Of a stretch of 16,398 nt of DNA, positions 7,353 through 14,079 are shown piece by piece. Within the stretch, counting starts at the first letter, position 1. Each line of letters opens with the position of its first letter. The notes beneath the pieces were generated by a model, which searched no databases, was not told the DNA's origin, and saw only the letters and a list, made by a program, of their open reading frames with translations. The position numbers and the translations under genes were made by a program. The stretch comes from an uncultured Alcaligenaceae bacterium. Its GTDB lineage: Bacteria; Pseudomonadota; Gammaproteobacteria; Burkholderiales; Burkholderiaceae_B. The stretch is taken from NCBI GenBank assembly GCA_937952975.1, contig CALFXX010000062.1, forward strand, positions 1 to 16,398, given 5' to 3'.

Positions 7353-8345
7353 TCAATGATTAAGCAACAAGGTTCGCATAGGTTGTAGAGTTTGTGCAAG
7401 GGTCGCAAAGGCTTGCGCGCGGGCAACCTCAAGAGCTTGCGCCTGCTCAAGGCTGATCGCTTTGAAGCTCACCATATCGCCTGGCCCCATTTGAGCAAGG
7501 CGGGGTAGGTCGATACTCGCGACATAGGCTATTTTGGGATAGCCGCCGGTCGTTTGACGATCGGCCATCAAGATAATGGGCTGGCCACCGGCCGGCACCT
7601 GGATGGTGCCAAAGGTTGTGCCCTCAGAGATCATTTGTCGCGGGGTCGACATTAAAAGAGGTGCGCCTTGAAGCCGATAGCCCATCCGCTCAGAGTCGGG
7701 GCTAATGCGGTAGGGCTCGGTGAGTAAGGCGGCGCAGCTCTCAGGGGTGAATTCTTCCCACTGTTGTCCTTTGATGAGACGCACGTGAGGTTGGCGCGAT
7801 TCTGCAAGGGCACTCGGCAGATAGATTTTGAGCGCCCATAAGTCCATGGCGAGCTCTTCAAGCGCTTTGTTTTTCAGTGGTTGCACGAGCGGAATTTCGT
7901 CGTCACGTCGCAACGCGCGGCCCTGCCATCCCCCCATTGCGCTGCGCAGATAGGTACTGGTGCTGCCAAGTACCGGCGTCAGGGCAAAGCCGCCGTGCAC
8001 CGCCAGATAACTGCGAGTGCCGTATTGGCGTGCGCCAAAGCTGAGCTCATCTTTGGCGCGCACAATCAGGGGACGATTTAGAGCAAGCGGTTGTCCGTTT
8101 AAGGCCGCACTCAGGTCGGCACCGCAAAGCGCGATGCAGCACGGCTTGGTAAAGCGAAGCGTCGGGCCCGTCAGTGTGATCTCAAGCGTGGCAATGTTGG
8201 GAGCATTGCCCACAAGCACGTTCGCCAACCGATGGGCGCGTTGATCCATCGCGCCCGCAACCGACACGCCTAAGTGCTGTTGACCAAAGCGACCGAGATC
8301 TTGAAAGGTGCTCAGCATGCCGGGTTTCAGAACAATCACGCTCAT
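7353..8345 (-). CDS. pxpC: 5-oxoprolinase subunit C (biotin-dependent carboxyltransferase-like)
   Basis: This 330-residue protein belongs to the CT_A_B (AHS2/KipA-like) family, which resembles one half of urea amidolyase and allophanate hydrolase carboxyltransferase domains. It is a subunit of the PxpABC 5-oxoprolinase. Family features are an N-terminal VLKPGMLSTFQDLGRFG, then GVSVAGAMDQRAHRLAN, SDSERMGYRLQG, ISEGTTFGTIQVPAGGQPI and LMADRQTTGGYPKIAYV. The start codon overlaps the pxpB stop (ATGA, 8342-8345), and pxpA follows 7 bp after its stop. This gives a tight pxpB-pxpC-pxpA order. The length is normal for the family and no truncation is seen. Confidence 0.93.
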   Translation of the reverse strand: MSVIVLKPGMLSTFQDLGRFGQQHLGVSVAGAMDQRAHRLANVLVGNAPNIATLEITLTGPTLRFTKPCCIALCGADLSAALNGQPLALNRPLIVRAKDELSFGARQYGTRSYLAVHGGFALTPVLGSTSTYLRSAMGGWQGRALRRDDEIPLVQPLKNKALEELAMDLWALKIYLPSALAESRQPHVRLIKGQQWEEFTPESCAALLTEPYRISPDSERMGYRLQGAPLLMSTPRQMISEGTTFGTIQVPAGGQPIILMADRQTTGGYPKIAYVASIDLPRLAQMGPGDMVSFKAISLEQAQALEVARAQAFATLAQTLQPMRTLLLNH

Positions 8346-9061
8346 CCTTGCACCTGATTTTGCTGAGCCGCGAGTCGATCAAATTCATCTGACGAGATCG
8401 GGACAAAACGAATCTGATCGCCGGGCAACAGTAAGGTTGGCTGTGGGCGATCTAGATCGAATAACTTAAGCGGGGTAGCGCCCAAAATATGCCAACCGCC
8501 TGGCAGGCGTGTGGGGTAGATCGTTGACTGACGGTTAGCAATTGCGACCGAACCCGCGGGTACCACAGTGCGCGGGACGTCGCGGCGTGGCAACGCGAAT
8601 AAGGGATCGTGGATGCCGATATAAGGGTGCCCTGGCGCGAAGCCCAGCATAAAAACCATACTGCCGGGCGCACAATGCATGTGGATGACTTCTTGCTCGG
8701 TCAGACCGGTTGCCTTTGCAACGTCGCTCAGGTCTGGGCCGTGCTCGCCACCGTAGCAGACCGGGATATCGATTGTCCGTGAGGTGCGCTCAGTTTGCGC
8801 GAGCCCGCTTGCAATCAAGGCGGCCAGTTGTTTGGACAGCGATTGAAAGTTGGGCAAGCCTGTGTGCGTATCTGCGTGGTAATGGACGGCTACACCGGTG
8901 TAAGAGGGGACCACGTCGGTGACGCCTGGCAAGCCTGCTTGCCGGATTTTTTCGGCGGCAGCCAGACAAATCAAACCCGTCTCGGCGAGAATGGAGTCGC
9001 CAAAGTCGAGGCTGAGGCAATGGTCGCCCTGATGGCGAAAGTTGAAGGTCGGTGCGATCAT
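8342..9061 (-). CDS. pxpB: 5-oxoprolinase subunit B (KipI family)
   Basis: This is a KipI/CT_C_D (AHS1) family protein and the first gene of the pxpBCA operon. Together with PxpC it forms the carboxyltransferase-like part of 5-oxoprolinase. Support comes from an N-terminal GDHCLSLDFGD, the segment PGVTDVVPSYTGVAVHY, the highly conserved FAPGHPYIG, and VPAGSVAIANRQSTIYPT followed by PGGWHILG and LLPGDQIRFVPI. I chose ATG 9061 (239 residues). A GTG at 9070 in the same frame would add three residues. Neither has a good Shine-Dalgarno. The phoR stop lies about 85-90 bp upstream on the same strand and no convincing terminator separates them. Read-through from the pho operon is therefore possible, although an own promoter may lie in the gap. 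Confidence 0.92.
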   Translation of the reverse strand: MIAPTFNFRHQGDHCLSLDFGDSILAETGLICLAAAEKIRQAGLPGVTDVVPSYTGVAVHYHADTHTGLPNFQSLSKQLAALIASGLAQTERTSRTIDIPVCYGGEHGPDLSDVAKATGLTEQEVIHMHCAPGSMVFMLGFAPGHPYIGIHDPLFALPRRDVPRTVVPAGSVAIANRQSTIYPTRLPGGWHILGATPLKLFDLDRPQPTLLLPGDQIRFVPISSDEFDRLAAQQNQVQG

Positions 9062-9153
9062 GCTGTGCACAAGGCTGCAAAGGATAAACGCAACGGATGC
9101 GTGAATGAATGCAGTTTAAGCCGTTTTTGAGTCTTTAGAGAAGACCGTTGCTG

Positions 9154-10455
9154 CTAGGAGGTACGCAGCACGCGCTCGGCTTGAAATACTAAGCTAAAAC
9201 AGCTCCCTTGACCGATCTTGCTTTGTACCTCTAGGGCGGCATCGTGTCGCATGGCGACATGTTTAGTGATGGCAAGCCCCAGGCCTGTTCCGCCTAGTGC
9301 GCGCGAGCGACCCCGGTCTACCCGGTAAAAGCGCTCGCTTAAACGCGGCAGGTGTTCAGCGGCGATGCCGATGCCTGTGTCCGTGACGCTAAACCGAGCG
9401 CGGCCGTCTGGCAGGCTTTGCCATGTCACGCTGATGGTGCCGGTATCTGGCGTATAACGAATAGCGTTTGTCAGCAGATTTGAGAAGGCAGACGATAGCT
9501 CCGACGCGTTACCGGCAAGGTTCACGCCGGGTTCGATGTTCCAGTCCCAGCGGTGGCGCCCTGCAGAGAGCGCTTCGATTTGTGTGCGCGCAACCTCGAG
9601 GAGTTGCGTAATACCCACAGGCGTTAATTCTGCACTTGGGGAGGTCTCAAGGTCGGAAAGTGTCAGTAAATCAGTCACCAGCGCCTGCATCCGCTGCGCT
9701 TGTTCAGACATCAAGCCAAAAAAATGTTCGCGTTGTTGTTCGCTTAACGCCCCCTCGGGGGCATCGCGCAAGGTTTCAACAAAGCCGGCGAGCACTGTGA
9801 GAGGGGTGCGCATTTCGTGTGATACGTTCGCAACAAAATCGCGTCGCGTCGTTTCAAGTTTTTCAATTTGCGTGAGGTCGCGCGTGATCAGCAAGGTACG
9901 GTCACGTGCATAAGGCACCAAGCGCAGCAGCAGGTTGTAGTTACCGCTGGCATGGTTGATTTTCAAGGTAAGCGGCTCAGACCAGTTCTCACCTTTCACA
10001 TAGGCCGCAAAAGCAGGGGCACGAATAATGTTTTGTAAGTTCTGTCCGAGATCGTGCTCTGGTTTCAGATGTAATTGTTTTTCTGCAGCGAGATTGAACC
10101 ATCTGATTTGTAGGTCTGTGGTGAGCGTGACGACCCCCACAGGAAGCGCTTGCCCCGCGGCCATGGCGCTGGTGCTCGTTTCTTCAAGCTCTTGGATTGT
10201 GGCGACCTGATCGCGGATACGCCGATACAGCGCCGCAACAACGTCATCCCAGGGGCCTACGTTTGCAGGAGGATCTTCCTCGGGGGACAAGATCCAGCGC
10301 GCGACATGCCCAGCGTGCCTGCGACGCAGCACGAGCAACAGCCCTGTGCCGAGCGCGAGCGTGACCCAGCCCAGCGAGCTTTGCCAGCGATACTCAATCG
10401 CAAGCGCAATCGCTGACCAAAAGCCAACAAAAAATAGAGTGCGTCTCCAGCTCAT
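9154..10455 (-). CDS. phoR: Phosphate regulon sensor histidine kinase PhoR
   Basis: This 433-residue inner-membrane kinase phosphorylates PhoB when phosphate is limiting, normally under control of the Pst transporter and PhoU. Two hydrophobic segments are visible at the N-terminus (about 5-20 and 27-43), joined by a very short periplasmic turn as in PhoR. A PAS-like region follows (about 95-190). The H-box FVANVSHEMRTPL (207-219) has the phospho-acceptor His213. The ATP-binding domain has the N-box NLLTNAIRY (326-334), the G1 box DTGIGI (359-364), the F box FYRVD (376-380) and the G2 box GGTGLGLAI (388-396). It starts 22 bp after the phoB stop, so the two are an operon. The lack of a large periplasmic sensor domain is normal for PhoR. 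Confidence 0.93.
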   Translation of the reverse strand: MSWRRTLFFVGFWSAIALAIEYRWQSSLGWVTLALGTGLLLVLRRRHAGHVARWILSPEEDPPANVGPWDDVVAALYRRIRDQVATIQELEETSTSAMAAGQALPVGVVTLTTDLQIRWFNLAAEKQLHLKPEHDLGQNLQNIIRAPAFAAYVKGENWSEPLTLKINHASGNYNLLLRLVPYARDRTLLITRDLTQIEKLETTRRDFVANVSHEMRTPLTVLAGFVETLRDAPEGALSEQQREHFFGLMSEQAQRMQALVTDLLTLSDLETSPSAELTPVGITQLLEVARTQIEALSAGRHRWDWNIEPGVNLAGNASELSSAFSNLLTNAIRYTPDTGTISVTWQSLPDGRARFSVTDTGIGIAAEHLPRLSERFYRVDRGRSRALGGTGLGLAITKHVAMRHDAALEVQSKIGQGSCFSLVFQAERVLRTS

Positions 10456-10477
10456 GCGCTCGATTGTCGCATCAAGC

Positions 10478-11176
10478 TTAAGATTTCGGAATCAGTGGCG
10501 TAAAGCGGTACCCGCTGCCGCGGACTGTTTCGATATGAGCGTCGTGCTTCGAGGGTTCAAGTGCTTTGCGTAAACGGCGGATGTGGACATCGACTGTGCG
10601 CTCTTCAACAAAAACGTGATCTCCCCAAACCTGATCCAGCAGCTGCCCACGCGAAAAGACGCGCTCTGGGTGTGTCATAAAAAAATGTAGCAGCCGAAAC
10701 TCGGTCGGTCCGATCGCAAGTTGTTGGCCGTTGCCAGTTAGGCGGTGAGAGGTCGGGTCGAGTTTGAGGCCTTCGACTTCGATTAAATCATCGGTCAGTT
10801 GTGGGGCGCGTCTACGCAAAACAGCCTTGATACGGGCCATGAGCTCTTTAGGCGAAAAGGGCTTCGTGATGTAGTCGTCAGCACCCGCCTCAAGCCCGTC
10901 AACCTTGTCTTGTTCAGCGCCCTTGGCGGTGAGCATAATCACGGGCACCAACCGAGTGCGGTCATCGCTGCGCAGTTTGCGGGCCAAGGTGAGGCCGGAA
11001 GCGCCTGGCAGCATCCAGTCGAGCAGGATTAAATCGGGTAGTTCAGCGCGGATCAGTGTCTCGGCTTGCGCAACATCGAAGGCGCGTAAGACCTTGTGAC
11101 CGGCAAACGATAAATTGACGGCGATGAGCTCTTGGATGGCCGGTTCGTCTTCAACGACTAAAATAGTGCTTGACAT
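10478..11176 (-). CDS. phoB: Phosphate regulon response regulator PhoB
   Basis: This is a 232-residue OmpR/PhoB-family transcription factor. The receiver domain (1-120) has the acidic pocket VEDE (8-11), the phospho-acceptor Asp53 in LLDWMLPG, Thr83 in MLTAKG and Lys105 in TKPFSPKEL. The winged-helix DNA-binding domain (about 128-228) contains GPTEFRLLHFFMTHPERVFSR, VFVEERTVDVHIRRLRKAL and VRGSGYRF, all typical of PhoB itself. It pairs with phoR, 22 bp downstream. In many betaproteobacteria phoU and the pst genes lie just upstream; here the upstream neighbour is the divergent ubiE. A candidate Pho box with a -10 element lies 64 bp upstream of the ATG, which suggests autoregulation. The Shine-Dalgarno is weak. 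Confidence 0.95.
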   Translation of the reverse strand: MSSTILVVEDEPAIQELIAVNLSFAGHKVLRAFDVAQAETLIRAELPDLILLDWMLPGASGLTLARKLRSDDRTRLVPVIMLTAKGAEQDKVDGLEAGADDYITKPFSPKELMARIKAVLRRRAPQLTDDLIEVEGLKLDPTSHRLTGNGQQLAIGPTEFRLLHFFMTHPERVFSRGQLLDQVWGDHVFVEERTVDVHIRRLRKALEPSKHDAHIETVRGSGYRFTPLIPKS

Positions 11177-11223
11177 GGTGTAGGTACCAGTTTGAATAGC
11201 GCGCTTACGCGTGCGATGTGTCT

Positions 11224-11257
11224 ATAGTATGGCGGCAATATGTCATGTATATGACAA
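11224..11257 (-). promoter_or_regulatory. Candidate Pho box and -10 element of the phoB promoter
   Basis: On the minus strand, TTGTCAT-ATAC-ATGACAT (11257-11240) matches the E. coli Pho box layout CTGTCAT-AWAW-CTGTCAY at about 14 of 18 positions by eye. It has the expected 11-bp spacing between half-sites. Exactly 10 nt downstream is TACTAT (11229-11224), a 4/6 match to the -10 consensus and the usual spacing for a PhoB-activated promoter lacking a -35. Transcription would start about 40 nt before the phoB ATG. The site also reads as a palindrome, TGTCAT-N4-ATGACA, so another dimeric regulator could bind it. Confidence 0.55.
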
Positions 11258-11355
11258 TGTCCATCAAAATGCGACTGTGCGTTTGGCGCGTCGTGCCGTA
11301 ACAAGCCGCTGTTTTTAAGGCGAGAAGATCGTGAGCAACAAACGGGGTAACAGAT

Positions 11356-12096
11356 ATGGCTGAAGAAAATACACATTTTGGGTATCAGACAATCGCCGAG
11401 TCAGAGAAAGCGGCGAAGGTTGCGCAGGTGTTCCACTCAGTGGCCGCACGCTACGACGTCATGAACGACCTGATGTCGGCTGGGTTGCACCGAGTCTGGA
11501 AGACCTTCACCATCGGGCGGGCGGCAGTGCGCCCCGGCATGAAGGTGTTGGACATCGCCGGAGGCACCGGCGATCTGGCCCGTGCGTTTGCCAAGCAAGC
11601 GGGCGCGCAGGGCGAAGTTTGGCTGACCGATATCAATGATTCGATGCTGCGCGTTGGGCGCGATCGGTTGATGGACGATGGTGTGGTACTGCCTTGCGCA
11701 GTATGCGATGGTGAGCATTTGCCGTTTGCCTCAAACTACTTTGACCGGGTGACTGTGGCTTTTGGGTTGCGCAACATGACACACAAAGACCGTGCGTTGG
11801 CTGAGATGACTCGTGTGTTGAAGCCGGGCGGCAAACTGTTGGTGCTTGAATTTTCAAAGATTGCAGCGCCTTTGACCCCAGTCTATGACTGGTACTCTTT
11901 TAAAGTTTTGCCCTGGCTTGGCAAGAAAGTAGCAGGCGATGCTGACAGCTACCGGTATTTGGCTGAGTCGATTCGGATGCACCCTGACCAAGAAACCCTT
12001 AAAGAAATGCTTTGCGAGGCAGGGCTTTCGCGCGTACAGTACTTTAATCTGTCGGCAGGGTTAACAGCCTTGCATGAAGGCGTCAAACTTGGTTAG
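11356..12096 (+). CDS. ubiE: UbiE C-methyltransferase (ubiquinone/menaquinone biosynthesis)
   Basis: This 246-residue SAM-dependent C-methyltransferase methylates the benzoquinol ring in ubiquinone biosynthesis, and demethylmenaquinol where menaquinone is made. Diagnostic stretches are VFHSVAARYDVMNDLMSAGLH (25-45), the SAM-binding motif VLDIAGGTGDLA (64-75), FGLRNMTHKDRALAEMTRVL (136-155), KPGGKLLVLEFSK (156-168) and YLAESIRMHPDQETL (201-215). The length is normal. The start ATG has only a weak GGGG-type upstream signal, but the N-terminus aligns with the family. The gene is divergent from phoB across a 179-bp spacer and is followed by hairpins, then by the Tim44-like gene. Confidence 0.96.
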   Translation: MAEENTHFGYQTIAESEKAAKVAQVFHSVAARYDVMNDLMSAGLHRVWKTFTIGRAAVRPGMKVLDIAGGTGDLARAFAKQAGAQGEVWLTDINDSMLRVGRDRLMDDGVVLPCAVCDGEHLPFASNYFDRVTVAFGLRNMTHKDRALAEMTRVLKPGGKLLVLEFSKIAAPLTPVYDWYSFKVLPWLGKKVAGDADSYRYLAESIRMHPDQETLKEMLCEAGLSRVQYFNLSAGLTALHEGVKLG

Positions 12097-12116
12097 CACC
12101 TGACTCAACCGTCAAA

Positions 12117-12173
12117 AATAAAGTAATTGTTAGCTTTATTCAAAAAAATGATGGTCAGGCTCAATTAGCCTGA
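12117..12173 (+). terminator. Two hairpins downstream of ubiE (candidate terminator)
   Basis: AATAAAG (12117-12123) pairs with CTTTATT (12134-12140) in a weak AT-rich stem. TCAGGCT-CAATT-AGCCTGA (12155-12173) is a perfect 7-bp stem with a 5-nt loop about 60 nt after the ubiE stop. The downstream sequence is only moderately T-rich, and an A7 run (12142-12148) lies before the second hairpin. Termination is likely but probably incomplete. Confidence 0.45.
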
Positions 12174-12221
12174 ACTTCTGTCTGATTATGTCGTCCATGC
12201 TTTACAACCTGTTCAGCTTTC

Positions 12222-12275
12222 AGTAAGATTCAGGTTCTAGTAAGATTTGAAGGCTTTCCGCTTTCAAACTTTATT
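12222..12275 (+). promoter_or_regulatory. Candidate promoter with 9-bp direct repeats upstream of Tim44-like gene
   Basis: AGTAAGATT occurs at 12222-12230 and again at 12239-12247, a 17-bp period. A possible promoter follows directly: TTGAAG (12247-12252), 17-bp spacer, TTTATT (12270-12275), each a 4/6 match to consensus. The tandem repeats abut the -35, where an activator would bind. The 215-bp gap after ubiE otherwise holds only the hairpins listed separately. Assignment is by eye. Confidence 0.3.
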
Positions 12276-12311
12276 TGATCGTTTTGGCGCTTAGTCGCCC
12301 AGGAGCTCACG

Positions 12312-13289
12312 ATGTCCCGATTTGTTACTCGTCTGTTTGCGGCAGCACTGATTACCCTAGGCGGCCTGTCTTTGTCTGCGGTCACTTTTGAGGCCGAGGC
12401 TGCACGCGCCGGTAGCGGCACGAGCGCTGGCCGTCAATCCAGCAACGTCAGTAGCCAAAAGCCTGCTGCCCCAGCGGCGGCCTCAACAACTCAAAAGAGC
12501 GCAACGCCTGCCCCCGCGGCTGCGGCACCTGCTGCTGCCAAGCCTAGTGGTGCTTCACGTTGGCTTGGTCCATTGGCCGGTATCGCTGCGGGTTTGGGTA
12601 TCGCAGCCATGCTGTCGCACTTCGGTCTGGGGGGCGCCATGGGTGACTTCCTGATGGTAGCCTTGTTGGCGGCTGTGGTGATTTTTGGTGTCATGTTTGT
12701 GCTGCGTATGATTCGCGGAGCAAGCGCCCCGCAGCCAGCGCCACAAGGCGCAGGCAACGCCTATGGCGGGCAGGCGCCTGCCAATGAGACCTACCGCGAG
12801 AGCGCAACGCCAAGCGCCGCGCCAGTCGCGATGCCCGCTTCAGCAACAGGTTCAATGTCAGCAGCGGGGTTCGGGTCAGATGCCCCCGCGCCTGATAAAA
12901 ACTGGTTTATCCCCGCTGATTTTGATACCAACCGTTTCCTGCAAGAGGCCAAAGCGCAGTTTGTTGCGATTCAAAAGGTTTGGGATAGCGGCGACTTGGC
13001 TCAAATGCGTAACTTTTTGACAGACGACTTACTCAAAGAGCTGCAAGCCCAGCTGTCAGGCCGTGTTGGCGAAAACCACACTGAGGTTGTGTTGCTGAAC
13101 GCCGAAATGCTTGGCATCGAAAAAGTGACAGATGGTCACTTAGCGAGCGTGCGCTTTTCTGGCATGTTGCGCGAGCAGGTCGGCGCAGAGGCGTTCCGCT
13201 TTGAAGAAGTCTGGAACCTCTTCAAGCCAGAGCAAGGCGGTTGGTTGTTGGCAGGTATTCAACAAATTCCAGTCACGCACGCAAGTTAA
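12312..13289 (+). CDS. Tim44-like domain protein with signal peptide and membrane segments
   Basis: This is a 325-residue protein of the bacterial Tim44-like family often found near ubi genes in betaproteobacteria. Residues 1-31 look like a signal peptide ending near EAEAA. An Ala/Pro/Ser-rich stretch (32-80) follows. Two hydrophobic segments (about 84-102 and 110-132, glycine- and alanine-rich) could anchor it. A second low-complexity linker (137-195) leads to the Tim44-like domain (about 195-325), with a QKVWDSGDLAQMRNFLTDDL motif and the C-terminal WNLFKPEQGGWLLAGIQQI. The domain resembles the membrane-associating part of mitochondrial Tim44, but its bacterial role is not established. The start is supported by AGGAG (12301-12305) 6 nt before ATG. 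A strong intrinsic terminator follows, so it is likely monocistronic or the end of a ubiE transcript. Confidence 0.85.
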   Translation: MSRFVTRLFAAALITLGGLSLSAVTFEAEAARAGSGTSAGRQSSNVSSQKPAAPAAASTTQKSATPAPAAAAPAAAKPSGASRWLGPLAGIAAGLGIAAMLSHFGLGGAMGDFLMVALLAAVVIFGVMFVLRMIRGASAPQPAPQGAGNAYGGQAPANETYRESATPSAAPVAMPASATGSMSAAGFGSDAPAPDKNWFIPADFDTNRFLQEAKAQFVAIQKVWDSGDLAQMRNFLTDDLLKELQAQLSGRVGENHTEVVLLNAEMLGIEKVTDGHLASVRFSGMLREQVGAEAFRFEEVWNLFKPEQGGWLLAGIQQIPVTHAS

Positions 13290-13316
13290 TTCTGCTCTTT
13301 AGCGCTTTGCAAAAAT

Positions 13317-13342
13317 AAAACGCCCGCTAAGCGGGCGTTTTT
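13317..13342 (+). terminator. Rho-independent terminator after Tim44-like gene
   Basis: AAAACGCCCGC (13317-13327), loop TAA, GCGGGCGTTTT (13331-13341) gives an 11-bp perfect stem with a GC core. An A-tract lies on the left and a T5 run on the right. It sits 27 nt after the stop codon. Because of the A/T symmetry it could work in both directions. It separates the Tim44-like gene from ubiJ-ubiB. Confidence 0.93.
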
Positions 13343-13416
13343 CTGCCTACTTAGGCTGACATTCGGTTCACCCGTTAAACTACGCCCTCAATCAGACTTT
13401 CTGTGCTTGCACCTAC

Positions 13417-14079
13417 GTGACCTTAGCCCCACCCTTTGTACCAGCGCGGTTCACCTTACACCCCGTCAGGCTATGGGCGCACGCCTTCAATCTGTTAACT
13501 CGGCAGCAACCGTGGGCCGCTCAGCGCTTGGCTGCTCATGCAGGGCAAACGCTGAAAATCCGCCTCGGTGGTTTCCAGGTCGCGTTTACCATCGGCCACG
13601 ATGGCACTCTGACGGTCGCTGACGCAGCGGTTGTGCCCGATGTCGTACTTGAATTGATCGCAGAAAAACTGTCGTGGTCATCGTTGCTTGCACCTGGCGC
13701 ACGCGCAGACATTGCGCAATCGGTCCATGTCACGGGGCAGGCCGCGCTTGCGCAAGTTGTCTCTGATCTTGCACGTGATTTGCGTCCAGATCCAGAAGAG
13801 GCTCTGGCACAGTGGCTCGGAGATATCCCCGCACGCCGTATCACTCAGGGCGTACAAAGCGCCTTAACTGGGGCACAATCGTTGGCTCAACGTGCGGCTG
13901 AAAATCTCGCCGAATATTTTTCTGAAGAAACCAATGCTCTGGCTGGATCCTCGGCCTTGGTCGGCCTGGCGCAAGAGGGTGAACTTGCCTTAGGTCGCCT
14001 AGAGCAAATTGACCGCCGCTTTGCGGCACTGCAAGCTCGACTTTCCCGTCTGACGCCAAGCAAAGGCTCGACAACATGA
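13417..14079 (+). CDS. ubiJ: Ubiquinone biosynthesis accessory factor UbiJ (SCP2 domain)
   Basis: This 220-residue protein has an SCP2-like lipid-binding domain (about 25-130), including LKIRLGGFQVAFTIGHDGTL and VHVTGQAALAQVVSDLARDL. A C-terminal helical region ends in a likely coiled coil (LGRLEQIDRRFAALQARLSRL). UbiJ binds ubiquinone intermediates and helps organise the soluble Ubi complex in aerobic ubiquinone synthesis. Position supports the name: its stop overlaps the ubiB start (ATGA, 14076-14079), as in the ubiJ-ubiB pair elsewhere. The start GTG at 13417 has no clear Shine-Dalgarno, and the N-terminal boundary is uncertain by several residues. The 127 bp before it holds the terminator of the upstream gene and presumably the ubiJB promoter, which I could not pinpoint. 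Confidence 0.87.
   Translation: MTLAPPFVPARFTLHPVRLWAHAFNLLTRQQPWAAQRLAAHAGQTLKIRLGGFQVAFTIGHDGTLTVADAAVVPDVVLELIAEKLSWSSLLAPGARADIAQSVHVTGQAALAQVVSDLARDLRPDPEEALAQWLGDIPARRITQGVQSALTGAQSLAQRAAENLAEYFSEETNALAGSSALVGLAQEGELALGRLEQIDRRFAALQARLSRLTPSKGSTT

Noticed and set aside
7346..7450. Upstream N-terminal extension of PxpA from an ATG at 7450
   Set aside because: The extension lies inside pxpC and is not LamB/YcsF-like. The ATG at 7345 has a proper Shine-Dalgarno and the expected N-terminus.
9131..9145. GTCTT-TAGAG-AAGAC hairpin between phoR and pxpB as a terminator
   Set aside because: The stem is only 5 bp, mostly A/T, and no U-tract follows on the minus strand.
12206..12236. AACCTG and CAGGTT inverted repeat in the ubiE-Tim44-like spacer
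   Set aside because: Only 6-bp arms with a 19-nt loop; not distinguishable from chance.
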